DNA from: Excoecaria cochinchinensis
Taxonomy: Eukaryota; Streptophyta; Magnoliopsida; Malpighiales; Euphorbiaceae
DNA: 64,000 nt
Direction of reading: 5' to 3'
NCBI GenBank assembly: GCA_947683425.1
Contig: CANTUQ010000073.1
Location: 12,917,501 to 12,981,500 of the forward strand
A program made the position numbers and the translations under genes. Of this stretch, positions 22,376-33,545 are shown one piece after another. Position 1 is the first letter of the stretch. Each line of letters starts with the position of its first letter. The notes beneath the pieces were generated by a model that saw nothing but the letters and a program-made list of their open reading frames with translations, did no database searches and was not told the origin of the DNA.

Positions 22376-23729
22376 ATGCACCGAGCTCTAGATTACCCAC
22401 AAACTTGGGAAAAGTCCACTCTAGCTCCGCTTTCTAGCCTGAAATTTCTGAGGAGAGTTAAGATAGACTACCATCTCCTTTTGGCTATAGTTCATTTCTG
22501 GGACTCGCGATTCCATGTTTTCAGGTTTACTTATCAGGAATTATGCCCCCTGCCCGAAGAATTTGCCGCTCTTATCGGGACCTGGTATCCTCCCAGCACC
22601 TTACCTTGCATTCCCCATTGTGGTCTGATTCACACTCAAGATGTTGCATTGGCCTTAAGCATTGCCCCCTCTGACATTGTCCGTTTGATTCCTCTAGGCC
22701 CCACATTTGCCTTAGAGCCACTAATTGAGGCATTGGATGAGTTCCCTGACGTTCCTCCATACCGTGCGGGTGTCTTCTTCTTGTTCTGTCTGATGAGGTA
22801 CTTGATTGTGACCTCAAAGGAGCTGACCGGTGACTCTCGTCTGTTAGGGATTTTGGATGATTTTGATCACGGGCAGACCCCTTTTTCCCTGGTCCTTACT
22901 GAGACTATCCTAGGTCTTGACTCTGTCCGTGCTGGGTCTTCTACTTCCTTTTCTGGGAGCCCCTTATTACTCCAGGTAAGTCACTATTTTAGAAGGTAGT
23001 GCGTCCCTTGTGGATTTTCACACTAGCTTTTCTTAACAGGAAGTGCATCCATTTCGGATTTTCACACAACCCTATGCCTTACTTTTGCCTGAAGTGGACC
23101 CAACCCACTCCAATGGCTTTTATTATTATTTTCTTTTTCCTTTTTTTTTCTTTTGTTTATATTTTTCTTTTGTTCCCTTTTCAGATATGGCTGCAAGAGA
23201 AATTGAAACTGCTGTCAGAACCACCTTCCCGAGTTATCAGTCAATATTCTCTGAGGCATTTTCTTCCTCGCCAGCGACTGTACTCATTCGCAACACCCGA
23301 TGAGGGCATTACCAGATTCAGCGAAGTAACAGACTATGATATTAGCTTCATGAGCGCTTGGCTTCCCTTATCTGCTGCGATAATTGATGGCTCTTCAGGA
23401 TGTGTTCCCTATGTGGGCTTCGTGAGGCTACCTTTTACATCATGGCCCGATGCGCTCAACAGCTCAGGATGACTCAAAATGTGGTAAGGGTCCCCCTATC
23501 TTTTCAAGGCGGAGTTTTGTCTGCAGCTTTTGCTTCACAGTACCATGATCTTTAGGCTGAACTACCAGCGAAAACTGTCATTCCCTCTTTTAGAAATCAT
23601 TCTGTCACTTCTTCCAGTGCATACAAGAGATGGGTGCTTAGCCCTGCCGTTTACAATAGGACTCGACGACTTAGACATTGGCCGACGAGAGTAGTAGTAG
23701 AGTTTAGTTCAGATTTGTATGCATTTTGA
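22376..23729 (+). pseudogene. Antisense spliced accessory gene of B, DUF7745/plant-mobile-domain-like
   Basis: Exon 1 (22376-22975) is open for 200 codons from ATG. The blocks HFWDSRFHVFRF, PLPEEFAALIG, VFFLFCLMRYLI and SGSPLLLQ resemble DUF7745 and plant mobile domain proteins, a family of unclear biochemical role found in plant genes and transposons. A phase-0 intron with GTAAGT donor and TTTTCAG acceptor (22976-23184) joins CTCCAG to ATATGGCTGCAAGAG. Exon 2 continues through TPDEGITRFSEV and SGCVP, where one base is missing (near 23415). A TAG then replaces a Trp codon near 23555. The other frame carries the conserved end to 23729. It is opposite in direction to gag-pol of B, ends facing integrase, and is shared in pieces by C, D and E. 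Family call is by remembered motifs. Confidence 0.65.
22976..23184 (+). other. Intron of the antisense accessory gene (B copy)
   Basis: 209 bases, GT...AG, pyrimidine-rich before the acceptor. Removing it keeps the frame. Homologous introns lie in C (36830-37024) and E (14650-14948); D has it alone at 61400-61660 on the opposite strand. Confidence 0.75.
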
Positions 23730-24087
23730 GCAATATGTTTCTTTTTAGAACGGAACTTAGAAAATAATATAAATGAATAATTTCAGTTTTATTTCATTTC
23801 ACAAAATTGTGTACATTTCAGTATGATTTCAATATACATGATCATCATTTAACACTAATTCAAAAATGCAAGACTTCATTCATTCATGGACCCAAATCTT
23901 GATATCATCAACTCCTGTTACCAATCAGCCCTCTTGGGTTTTCTTGATTGGATATTTTCTCTCAAGCCTCTAATTTTTGACCAGGATGCCTTTTTTCGAT
24001 TTTCACCCTGACGAGGCGCCCAATTTTAGCAAGGCCGCCTTTTTTCGGTTTTCGACCCACGGGGCTTTTATTCTCTTCTTTTGATTT
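23730..24087. other. Convergent spacer between the antisense gene and integrase of B
   Basis: No gene. AATAATATAAATGAATAAT near 23763 is a possible polyadenylation region for the antisense gene. Two TTTTTTCGGTTTTC-type blocks (23987, 24041) match C and E. Confidence 0.6.
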
Positions 24088-25160
24088 TCATTGGATGAAA
24101 GGCCCTTCCCATGTTGGTCTGAATTTCCCTCTGATATCAGGTGCGCCAGGTCTCATTTTCTTAAATACCAAGTCCCCTTCCTTCAACGAGTGTTTCTTGA
24201 CTTTCTTTCCGAATGACCTAGCAAGCCTTTTTTGATAGACCTGATTATGATAGTAAGCCCTTAATCTACTCTCGTCCAGCATGTTCAGATGTTGCAGCCG
24301 CTGTTGTGCCCACTCAGTTTTCAGAATCTGAGCTTCCATGACTACCCTTAATGATTTTAGCTCTATCTCGATTGGTAGTATTGCTTCCATCCCATACACC
24401 AAGGAATACGGTGTGGCTCCAGTAGAAGTTCTGACGGTCATTCTATACCCCCAGAGTGCAAAAGGCAACTTGTCCGCCCAATCCTTATAGTTCTGAACCA
24501 TCTTGGCCAGGATCCTCTTGACATTCTTATTGGCGGCTTCTACTGCTCCATTAGCCTGCGAACGATAAGGAGAAGATTTGTGATGCTTAATGCCATATCT
24601 GTGGAGTAACTTTTTCGTTTCAGCCATAAATTGGACCCCATTATCGGATACCACATGATTTGGAAGGCCGTATCTGCATATCAGGTTCTTTTCGATGAAC
24701 TTGGCCATATCCCGAGCATCGACCTTTTTGAAAGATTCTGCCTCTACCCATTTTGTAAGGTAGTCGATGGCGACTATGATAAATCTATGCCCGTTAGAGG
24801 ACGTGGGGCGTATTTCTCCAATGATATCGATCCCCCAAGCTGCGAACGGCCAAGGTGATGTCAAACTGTGTAACTCTGAAACTGGCAAATGCCTCAAATC
24901 TGCGTATTGCTTATAAAACTGACATTATTTTACGTATTTCGAGCAGTCCGTGTCCATGGTGAGCCAGTAGGACCCTTGTCTCATGATCTTTTTGGCCAGT
25001 ATTAAGCCATTCATGTGGGCTCTGCACACGCCAGCGTGAGTTTCCTCCATTACCTTTTCAGCCTCTTCCTCATCCAGACACCTCAACTGAATGCCATCAG
25101 CTTGTCATTTGTACAACACCCCGTCTATACAGATGAACTGAGTGGAAAGCTTGCGTATCA
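24088..25160 (-). pseudogene. Integrase of element B (broken)
   Basis: Sense order: degraded HHCC zinc region (HAGVCRAHMNG, then DCSKYVK, a stop, then CQFYKQY), catalytic core with GIDIIGEIRPT, SDNGVQF and AVEAANKN supplying the D, D and E residues, and a C-terminal GPF-type end (WEGPFIQ) stopped at 24088. The core from 24897 down is open for 269 codons. The zinc region has lost one of its cysteines. Integrase inserts the cDNA copy into the genome. Confidence 0.85.
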
Positions 25161-25164
25161 GCCT

Positions 25165-25790
25165 CTAATCCTTCTCAGTAGCTTCTTCTGGGAAAGTCGC
25201 ATTTTCTAGATAACTTCTGATATCATGATACCGTGGCTTTCTGTCTGCTACTTCTATTTTCATCACTGGCTGGGACTCAAAGCTAGGCCTCTCAGAACTA
25301 GAAATCAAAACCGTCTTCATAACCACCCCTTCTGAGTTATCCCATATTAACACTAGAGTTACGAGTGCATCGGCTAATTGGTTTTCGTCCCTTGGAACAA
25401 AGTGGAATGTACATACCTCGAACTGATTGGTCAAATCCTTCAAGTGTTTAACGTATGGCATAAGCCGCTCTTCTTTAACGTTCCACTCGCCCCTAATCTA
25501 ATTGATTACTAGAGATGAATCTCTGAATACTTACACATTCTTTGCCCCCAAAGCTATCAATGCTTCTAACCCGAAGGTGCATGCTTCATACTCGGCTTCA
25601 TTGTTAGTGGCCTTATATCTTAACTTCTTGGCCAATGGGAGTTTCTCATCATCTGGGGTTGTTAGAATAACTCTTACTCCTACCCCCTTGTTGTTTACAG
25701 CCTCATTAAAATGTAACTGCCAACCTTGAACCGTGATAGCTACCACGTCCTCATCTGGGAAGTTGAATTCGTATGAGTCTCCTTGGATTG
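25165..25790 (-). pseudogene. Archaeal-type RNase H of element B (broken)
   Basis: Shows the second RNase H typical of Tat-lineage elements: LHF-N-EA (first Asp changed to Asn; C and D have FDGA), NNEAEYEA, RDSSLVINQ, then PRDENQLADAL. A stop separates GAKNV from VFRDSS. It follows the connection region with LLQEFDVEYITRK. Two of four expected catalytic positions are altered or cut off. Confidence 0.8.
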
Positions 25791-26785
25791 GGTGCTCAGC
25801 TAGAAACTCTGCCACTGCATGCCCCTTAATAATTTTTCGAGTAATGTACTCAACATCAAACTCTTGTAATAGCAACAACCACCTCCCCATTTTCCCAAGT
25901 AAGGATGGAGCTTCCTGCAAGTATCTTAGAGGATTCTACTGCTTGTACCCTGTAAGAGTGGAAGTAGTGTCTCAACTTCTTAGAGGCCCAAATTACCGCG
26001 AGGAAAATCTTCTCTACTTCTGCATACTTGACCTCATAGGCAAGGAACTTCTTACTGAGGTAATAGACTACGAATTCTACCCCGAACTCATCCTCTTGAG
26101 CCACCATGGCACCTACAGAACTATCTTCAATGGCCAAATACAGAATAAGCGGCTTGACTGGCTGTGGCGGTCTCAGAACTGGTGGACTCAGCAAATATTC
26201 TCTGATAGTGTTAAAAGCTCTTTGACAATCTTCATTCCACACTACAGGTTGGTCTTTTCTGAATAGCTTGAAGATTGGCTCACAAATCGAAGTAAGCTTA
26301 GCGATAAACCTGCTAACGTACTGCAACTTACCCAAAAAGCTTCTGACATCCTTTTCCTTCTGAGGCACTGGCATCTCTCGAATGGCCTTGACCTTATCTG
26401 GGACGATCTCAATTCCCCTCTGGCTAACCACATGTCCTAGAAGCTTCCCTGAAGTGACACCGAAGACACATTTCTTGGGGTTTAATCGCAAGTTGTACTT
26501 TTCACCTGCATTCTTCAAACCGAAAGGCATTACCCTGTAAGCGAATGTCCCCCATTCCGTGATGAAAGCCATTTTAATCTGATCAGCTATCTTATTGAGT
26601 ATCTGATTGTAGCCTACGTAACCATCCATGAAACTGTACATCATACAAGTAGCTGTGCTATCCACTAGCACATCTATGTGGGGCAGTGGAAAGTCATCCT
26701 TTGGACAAGCCTTATTTAAGTCTCGATAGTCTACACATACCCTTTTCTTGCCATTTTTCTTAGCTACCGTGACAACATTGGCCAA
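25791..26785 (-). pseudogene. Reverse transcriptase and RNase H of element B, active site deleted
   Basis: RT fingers and palm are seen as CVDYRDLNKACPKDDFPLPH and MPFGLKNAG. The reading then jumps to EKYNLRLNPKKCVFG, skipping the segment that holds the Y-x-D-D catalytic motif in relatives. The thumb and connection continue (GIEIVPDKVKAI, RSFLGKLQYVSRFI), then the ordinary RNase H with PLILYLAIEDSSVGAM and KYAEVEKIFLA. A frameshift lies near 25925. About 50-60 residues are missing in frame. Without the aspartates this RT is dead. Confidence 0.85.
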
Positions 26786-27240
26786 CTAGGTTGGGTACTG
26801 TACCTCAATTAGGAATTTGGCTTCAATCTGCTTGTGGATCTCTTCTTTCACCTTATCTGCCCATTCCAGCCTGAGCCTCCTTAACTTCTACTTAACAGGC
26901 ATATAGTTTGGGTACGTCGGGATGGCGTGTTTTGCGATTTCCCAGTCCACTCCTAGCATATCTTCATAGGTCCAGGCAAAGACTTTTTCATGTTTTCTTA
27001 ATATCCTCTCAAACTTTTCTCGCTCTTCAGGAGTTATGTTAGATGCTATCAAGATTTCTTTCGGATTTTTTGAGGTTCCAAGATTGAATGGAGTAGCATC
27101 AGTTGAATCAATATCAAATATAGATGGATTATGATCATGATCATGCATAATAAAATTATCAGAAACATCGAACAAGTAGGCAAAATTGTTCACTTTATTG
27201 ATATAACTAAAAATGTCATTAACATTATAAAAAAGTTCTA
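26786..27240 (-). pseudogene. Pol spacer before RT in element B
   Basis: Reads FDIDSTDATPFNLGTSKNP, then SNITPEEREKFERILRKHEK and VFAWTYEDMLGVDWEIAKH, the acidic linker usually found before RT in Tat-like pol. Remnants of it occur in D and E. A stop near 26890 separates it from RT. Confidence 0.75.
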
Positions 27241-27430
27241 AAGTAAAAAGAAAATCTAAACTATTCTCTTTTTATTCTTTCGTTGGCTCAACTATTGAAG
27301 CTGATGGCTCTGCATCAGTCTAGCTTTTTGGAGGCTCTATAGCAACCCCGTGTGTGGCTTCTTCTACCATTGCCTTCCCCTTCAGCTAGGTAGTCACCAA
27401 CCTCTCAGTGATAACTTCCTCGGGCGTTTC

Positions 27431-28330
27431 TCAGTCCCAAACTGTTTCCCTGGTCATGATTTCTTCATCCCAAAAGCCCTCTACTGGCTTGATCAATCTG
27501 ATGTCCCAGTTGAAAAAATCATTAAAGACCTCAAACCCCGGTACAATCCTTCCGTCTACCCACTGAGGCTCCACTTCCCCTGTGTAGGCACATAATGTTG
27601 TGGCTGGTACAAAGTTCTTCCTGATATGGGGCACTTCACCCACTGGCTTCTTTCCCTTCTTCAAGGAACCCTTATATCCGAGGCCCCTCCTATCCTTTTG
27701 ACCTCTAACAGCAATGGCCGTAGGTGATCCCTTAGAGTTCTTACCCAGACCAGTGCCACGGAGGAATGACATCCTCTTCATCATATTTAACACCTGGGGG
27801 CTTCCTTCCACCTGCTCCTCCCCATCTATCACAGTGATGTGGAATCCACTAAAAGGTTGCCTAGCAATCTCCAAGATAGAGACCTGGTTCTCCCTTGCGG
27901 CCCTTATGGTCACAACTTGCCCCTCTTGAGGAATCTTGAACATCTAATGTAGAGTAGAGGGGACTCCTCCCAGCTTTTGGAACCATGGCCTCCCCAAAAG
28001 GGCTAAAAATTTGGCGAGGATAAGTAGGACTACAAATTCTACTTCCATTTCCACTGGTCCGATCTTGACTACTGCTTTGAATGTCCCGAAAGCCTGCCTT
28101 CATGAATTGTCATAAGCCGTGATCGTTAGATCAGACTTAGCCAGCATATCCTCATTCACCCCGAAAGTTATCATCGCCACTAGTGGGCACACATTAATTG
28201 ATGAACCATCATCCACTATGACACAAGCCGTGTGCTTTTGATTGATCTGTGCCGGCAGGTCAGCGCTTGTGAAAACCACATTTTCCCCAGCTCCTCCTTT
28301 TACCACATCTAGCAATTCTGTGGGCGAGAT
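27431..28330 (-). pseudogene. Aspartic protease and G-patch of element B (broken)
   Basis: Protease: IVDDGSSINVCPL (near 28210) carries the catalytic Asp of retropepsins, followed by ITAYDNS, a stop at 28100, a VVLLILAKFLALLGRPW flap-like and hydrophobic part, and FSGFHITV. G-patch: RGTGLGKNSKG and RRGLGYKG at about 27775-27660. G-patch domains between protease and RT are known in this lineage and probably bind nucleic acid. The remainder down to 27431 is a linker with no recognised motif. Confidence 0.75.
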
Positions 28331-30121
28331 AGTCATGGCCACTGTTGTTTCACACAAAGCCTCCACCAATTTCTGGCTGTTGGATGGAGACTGTCTCAAA
28401 AGATCCCATATCGAAATCTGAACCAGCGTCTTTTTCAGCTGCTTCAAGATTGGATCATCTTCCGGCTCTTTTCCTTTTTGGCCAACTATCAGATCCTGTG
28501 GCCTTTCTACCTCTAGAGCTACCCTTCCACTCCGGGTCACAGCTCCTACCTTCTTCTTCTTCCTCCTCCTCCGAACCCCAAGGGTCGGGAAACACTTCAC
28601 CCTCAAAATTGTTATCATGTTCATTTCCACTGTCATCAGTGGACCAGCAATTGATCACTATAGCGGGAAGCCCTTCTTCACTTACATCATGGAGGCTCAT
28701 GATAGCAGTGTTGGCATCGATGGCTTATAACTCTCTCAATACAAACCATTCGGGCAGACTGGACCCGATCATGAATACCGGTGAGGGCACATTGTTATAC
28801 CCAATCTTTTTCTGATTCCCTCTCTTCCCTGGGTGTGTGATTTGCTTTGAATCAATTAAGTCTTGAATCGCGTGTGTCAGTGCCTTACATTCATCAGTCG
28901 TATGCCCAGTGTGCTGATGCTATGCACAATATTCATTGTCCTTATGCCCCTGCAGACCTTAAGTCCTGACTAGTCGCGGTGGCAAAGGCTGTAACTTACC
29001 CTCCTTCATCAGCCTTTGAAGTACCCATAACAGAGACCTTCCTAGATTGGAGAAATGCCTCGAGGCCATGTTGGTGGCTGAAACTTTAGCTGTCTCGTGC
29101 CACTACCTGAGCTTGCTGACCTACCTGCCCCTTGACTGCTGCTGCCCTTCTTGGCATAACTCTCATTACTTGCTCTCCTAGAGAGTTACTCTCCTTCTGC
29201 CTCGATAGCGATGTCTTTTAGAGACTCCCAGTCTCTCAATCCCTTCATTTTTAGTCCATCTCTCAAATACCGGCTCGAATTTTTGATGAAGAGTCGTATC
29301 TGATCTTGAGTATCTGGCTTTCTTTTCATCTCCATCACCCGGTTCCTCCATTGGGTCAGATACTCATGAAAAGACTCGCCTACCCTCTGCTGCAACAATT
29401 CCAAGTCCTTTAGAGTCACTTCTATTCTCGTACTGCAGTCGTACTGCCTTAGAAACTCTTCCGTGAACAAATCTCAATCCTCCTTCATTCTGCGATCAAG
29501 CTCGTGATACCAATCCACCGCTGGGTCGGTTAAGCTTAGGCAAAAGAACTCAATCTTCTGCCTCTTTGTCAAAGTAGTACCCTTCATCACCAGCGAGTAT
29601 TGCTTTACATGTGCAGTGGGATTGGAAGTGCCATCAAATTTGGGGATGTCCGGCATCTTAAAATTCATCGGGATCAAATCTTCCCCCTCTAACTCCTTAT
29701 CCTCGAGGTTCATCCCTTGCCCCCTTATCAGCATCCTTGCCATCACTTCAAATTTCTCTTCCATCTTCTTCCAGATGGCTTCTTCATTCTGAGGTGCCTT
29801 CCCTCTCCCTAACACTGTTTCTTCGTACTCATCCTCTTCCCAGTCATCATCTATCCTCTGGGCTAGCCTTCTTCTCTATGCCCCTGCTGTGGTAGCTCTT
29901 AAGTCTACTGGTGGTGGGTGCATCTCTTCTTGCGGGTCTTCTCTGACCTCTTTCTGTTCATTATTTCTCATAAGAGGAGGTGGTGGGTTCTGTGGAGCAG
30001 GTGGTTGAGCCATGTTGGCCATCATAGCCATCATCCTATTCTCAAACTCCTCGAGCCTCCTGCCTACTTCATCAGCTATCAAAGTCCTGGCGGCATCTAT
30101 CCCTCTTGGTGAGTTTGCCAT
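28331..30121 (-). pseudogene. Gag of element B (broken)
   Basis: I choose the ATG at 30121 (MANSPRGIDAARTLIADEVG), the position that matches the start in E. The Pro-rich N-terminal part runs to about 29880. The central gag domain is spread over 29815-29186: MPDIPKFDGTSNPTAHVKQY, DPAVDWYHEL, then FLRQYDCSTRIEVTL, FHEYLTQWRNRV. Stops lie near 29875 and 29471. A zinc knuckle near 28930-28885 reads C-A-stop-H-x4-H-x4-C, a stop replacing the usual Tyr. The segment 28640-28330 is an acidic linker toward protease. Gag forms the particle and binds RNA. Confidence 0.8.
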
Positions 30122-31033
30122 TTCTTCATGCAAAGAGAACTTAGATGAAGTAGCGTAGCTGGTTACTAAGGGAGTGTCTGGATATTCCACCCTTTCTGGT
30201 AGCTTGAAAAAAGGATTGCTGACTAGCCATCCCTGAGAACCTCTTGACCACTTAGGCAGATCTATGATGGATGCAAAACATATCGAGTCAGAATGATGCA
30301 TGAATGCCATAAAATGCATGATCGTGCTATGCAACATCCTCAGATCACATGCAAGCACATAAGTCCTTCCAACCTTGTTACTCCCACACATGAGGTCATA
30401 GTCTCTTTTCTAGGTGGGATTGGCCCATGGGTCAACAGGGGACCCGATGGATGCGTATGGTGCATGGTGGAAAATCGGCAGCATAACCTCTCCTACCTAA
30501 TGCACAGGCGCATGGGTTATGATCATTATGTATTTAGGTAGTCCGAATAAATTGACATGGGCCTATCGACGCATGAAAGCCTTTGATTAGGTGACCAATC
30601 AAATTATCCGGGTTGGCCTAATACATAATGATCCATACAACAAGCAAGATATTATGGTTCATACCAACTAGGGGAAGTATCTATTTTCATTATATGAGCT
30701 TTGGCCAAGGTGATGTTACTTTAGGGCTACCTAAGCATGGTCCCTGCCAACGGGTCTAGCCCATCATAAGCATAACGACCGGTCGGGTCTCTATTTAATA
30801 TACCAAAAGGTACGAGGCTTGGGCTGGTGATTATCCTTAACACTTCCCCACATTAAGTGAACATATGGTTGTGCTTCGAAAATGACTGGGGCTAAAAGAG
30901 GGACCAAACTAGCATAGATCTAAGGCTCTAATGAGATGTAATACAGTTTCAAAAAAATGATGAAATTTTTAAATTAAAGCTCAATTGTAAATTTTAACCA
31001 AGATACTTTTGAAGCGAAGTCTGGAGTATTGAG
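30122..31033 (-). other. Untranslated leader of element B
   Basis: Aligns with the leaders of E and D. A frame open upstream of the gag ATG (to 30391) is probably chance, because E and D do not conserve it. No gene is seen. Confidence 0.65.
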
Positions 31034-31051
31034 TCCCCAGTGGAGCCGCCA
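31034..31051 (-). other. Primer binding site of element B (tRNA-Arg type)
   Basis: The sense strand reads TGGCGGCTCCACTGGGGA, one base from the LTR edge, with one difference from the D site. Confidence 0.8.
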
Positions 31052-31052
31052 C

Positions 31053-33522
31053 TGTGACGCGTGCCGAACCCCGGTACGCCCCGAGGACTCGCTTTTAGGG
31101 CTTTTAGGAGAGGTTCATAAAAAACTTGTAAGAAATTACAAGTGCATCCATTTTGGACAACAAGGAGGTTTCTTGGAGTCGCCACCCAATAGAACATTGG
31201 GAAAGGTCGTCTAGCCTCTGTAAGCCTAAGACAGTGCTGCTATGTCCATTTTGGGCAAGCCGGAGGTATCTTGGAGGCCTCACCCTAATAGAACATTAGG
31301 ATGGCCCTATCGCCTCGCACTTGGGCAAGCCAGAGGTGTCTTGGAGGCCCCACCCTAATAGAATATTAGGATGGCCCTCTCGCCTCGTGGAGCCTAAAAC
31401 TATGCAAGTTGAGCCTTTTTCGGGACACAAGAGGTATCTTGGAGGCCCCACCCCAACAAAACATTGAGGTGGCCCTCTCACCTCATTGAGCCCAAAGACC
31501 AGAGAACGTTCAGGACTTCCCATTTATTCATATCTTGGTTAAGTTTATAATTGAGTTTTGAATTTAGCGTTTCATCCCATTTCTCATTCAATTCAGTGCA
31601 ATTTAGTTAAAACACAGGTTGTCCATCTAAGAAAAGCGCTAAATGGAGTATAATTAAAATAAATCATATGAAAATAATTTACAACAAAAACTAGGGGCGG
31701 AATACAACCCCCATTGTAAATTTTTCGTGGTACATACATAAATCGGGATATACATTAAGAATGAGGACATTGGTCCTCACATGCATATTTATTACAAAAC
31801 AATTTTGAGGCATTGGTTTTTTGCTGAAAAATAGGACATTGGTCCTCAACTGATTGATGAAAAATCCCATTTTAATGAATAAAAATATTTCACAATTTTT
31901 ATATTAGCGGGATAAAAAAAATGATATTTACAATAACAACATAAATTAAAAAAGGATAAAGTCCAGAGAATAAAACCAGGTGAGGATCCTTAGTCCATCG
32001 CAGTGGCTTCTATTATAAATAGCTCCAGATTCACCAAGTAAGTCAAATAAAACTCACAAAATAAAAGCCACGTTAGTGAAAAATTAGGAGCAAAATAAAT
32101 AAGAAATTGAATAATAATAATAAAAAAAACGTGAGAAATTGCAAGGAAAATCAAAAGAATGGAAATCAAAAGGTAAAGAAAAGGGAAACAAATGAGAGAG
32201 GAGGCCCAGGGACGGCCCAAGGCGCGTGAGCGACGGGCATCCTTGGGCTGACCAATAGGATAGGATGACATCCATCGATGGCCCATCACTCGCTTGAGAG
32301 ACAGCCGTCGGTGGTTGCTTCTGCTCATCAGTCACCCCTGTTCCCAAAAAAAAGAAAATTCAAACTGTTTTGTTCTTTTGATTGAATAAAACGAGATTTT
32401 TATGCAATAAATCACTGCAAAGTAATTAAATTCAAAATAATAGATCCAGAATGTTTACCCTCGAATTTTTACTTTGTGAAGGTGAACGTCGTGCGATTTC
32501 AGTTCCTCGAGTTCTACAAGGATTGGTCCACGATTGCGTGATTTTGAGAAATATTTGATCGCAAAACCCGTATTGCAAAAAAAAAGTAAACCAAGAGAAG
32601 AAAATTACTTTCTCTTTCTTGGTATTTTACAGCTCTTCAAATGCTGAAAACAGCTAAATCGATGAAAAAAAGAATGAAGGTCGTTCCCTCGAATCAACTT
32701 TGATTCAGAAAATATTTGACAAAAACGTTTTTGGAGAAAATTGAAATCTCGTGAGAAAATCTTTGAAGAAAATTTTCTGATCCCAAAAAGTCCTCCGTAA
32801 AAGGAACTTCCTTCCCCTATTTATACGTTTTCAAAGCTATTTCAAATAAACTTAAATTTTAAATTTAAATTTGAAGAGGATTTTCTGAAATCAAATCAAA
32901 ACCGAATGATTTTCAACATATTCCCAAGATCAAATCCAACATTTAAAGATATTTGAAAAGATTTTGGAGATTTTTATAAGATTTAAAAGATATTTATCAA
33001 TCCGTCACAAAATCTGGAGAATCCGGCGGTTTAAACGACCAGATCACCGACCAACGGGCGTCGTTGGATTAACGACGGGTGTCAGTTGTGGGGGTACCAG
33101 CGGTCATTTGACTAACGGGCCTTACACGTGGCACAGAGATGAGAGACGGCTGTCTCTTGTGAGGAGCGGGCGTCGCTCAAGCGAGTGACGAGCGCCGCTT
33201 AACCGAGCGACGGACGCCGCTCAGGCGAGCGACGGGCTCCATTCCCGAGCGACAGCCGGCAGTCATCGAGAGGGACAGGCCTCTCGCGCAAGTGACGGGC
33301 TCTCCCACCACCGACGGGCTTCCCGTCCATGGAACAAATTCCCAATTTCCAAAGTTTTAACTCTCCTCGACTCTCCAAAATCTCCCGTTTACCCAGAAAA
33401 CCTCCGATCCTTATAAAACTGGAGAATGAACACCCATAACTTTCATCCATTATCCAAAAATCGATGTTAGTCTCTTCATCGGATAACTCTGATCTGGAAT
33501 ACCTCAGAACCCAGTGTCTACA
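31053..33522 (-). repeat. 5' LTR of element B
   Basis: 2470 bp, plus-strand ends TGTGACG and TGTCTACA. A likely TATA box on the minus strand is TATAAATAG at 32817-32825. GACGGGC-rich inverted motifs occupy 33030-33320. Two copies of a piece with CCACCCTAATAGAA.ATTAGG.TGGCCCT lie at 31280-31315 and 31346-31382. A frame-rich look at 31990-32347 is not supported as a gene. Confidence 0.85.
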
Positions 33523-33545
33523 CCTAAAAATGACTTTTTACCTAC
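33523..33545. other. 23-bp remnant between elements B and C
   Basis: The only sequence between the B 5' LTR and the C 3' LTR. CCTAA (33523-33527) would be the right target duplication of B, and CCTAC (33541-33545) the left one of C. Neither can be confirmed, because the other ends are outside the window or lost. Confidence 0.6.

Larger units (their letters stand above)
1..33522 (-). mobile_element. Element B: large Tat/Ogre-like Ty3/Gypsy retrotransposon, split by element E
   Basis: The tail of a 3' LTR (1-339) matches the last part of the 5' LTR at 31053-33522, both on the minus strand. Roughly one base in ten differs, so the insertion is old. Between them, once E (3688-21389) is removed, lie about 13 kb: polypurine tract, tandem array, a sense accessory gene, an antisense spliced accessory gene, pol, gag, leader and primer site. 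E carries the GTAAC duplication, and the B sequences on either side of it join cleanly, which is why 340-3687 and 21390-31052 are assigned to one element. Gag-pol is broken in many places and the RT active site is deleted, so B cannot move by itself now. The left end lies outside the window, so its own target duplication cannot be tested. Confidence 0.8.

Noticed and set aside
30122..30391. Extension of B gag upstream of 30121
   Set aside because: The upstream residues lie in the leader and are not conserved in E or D; the ATG at 30121 matches the E start.
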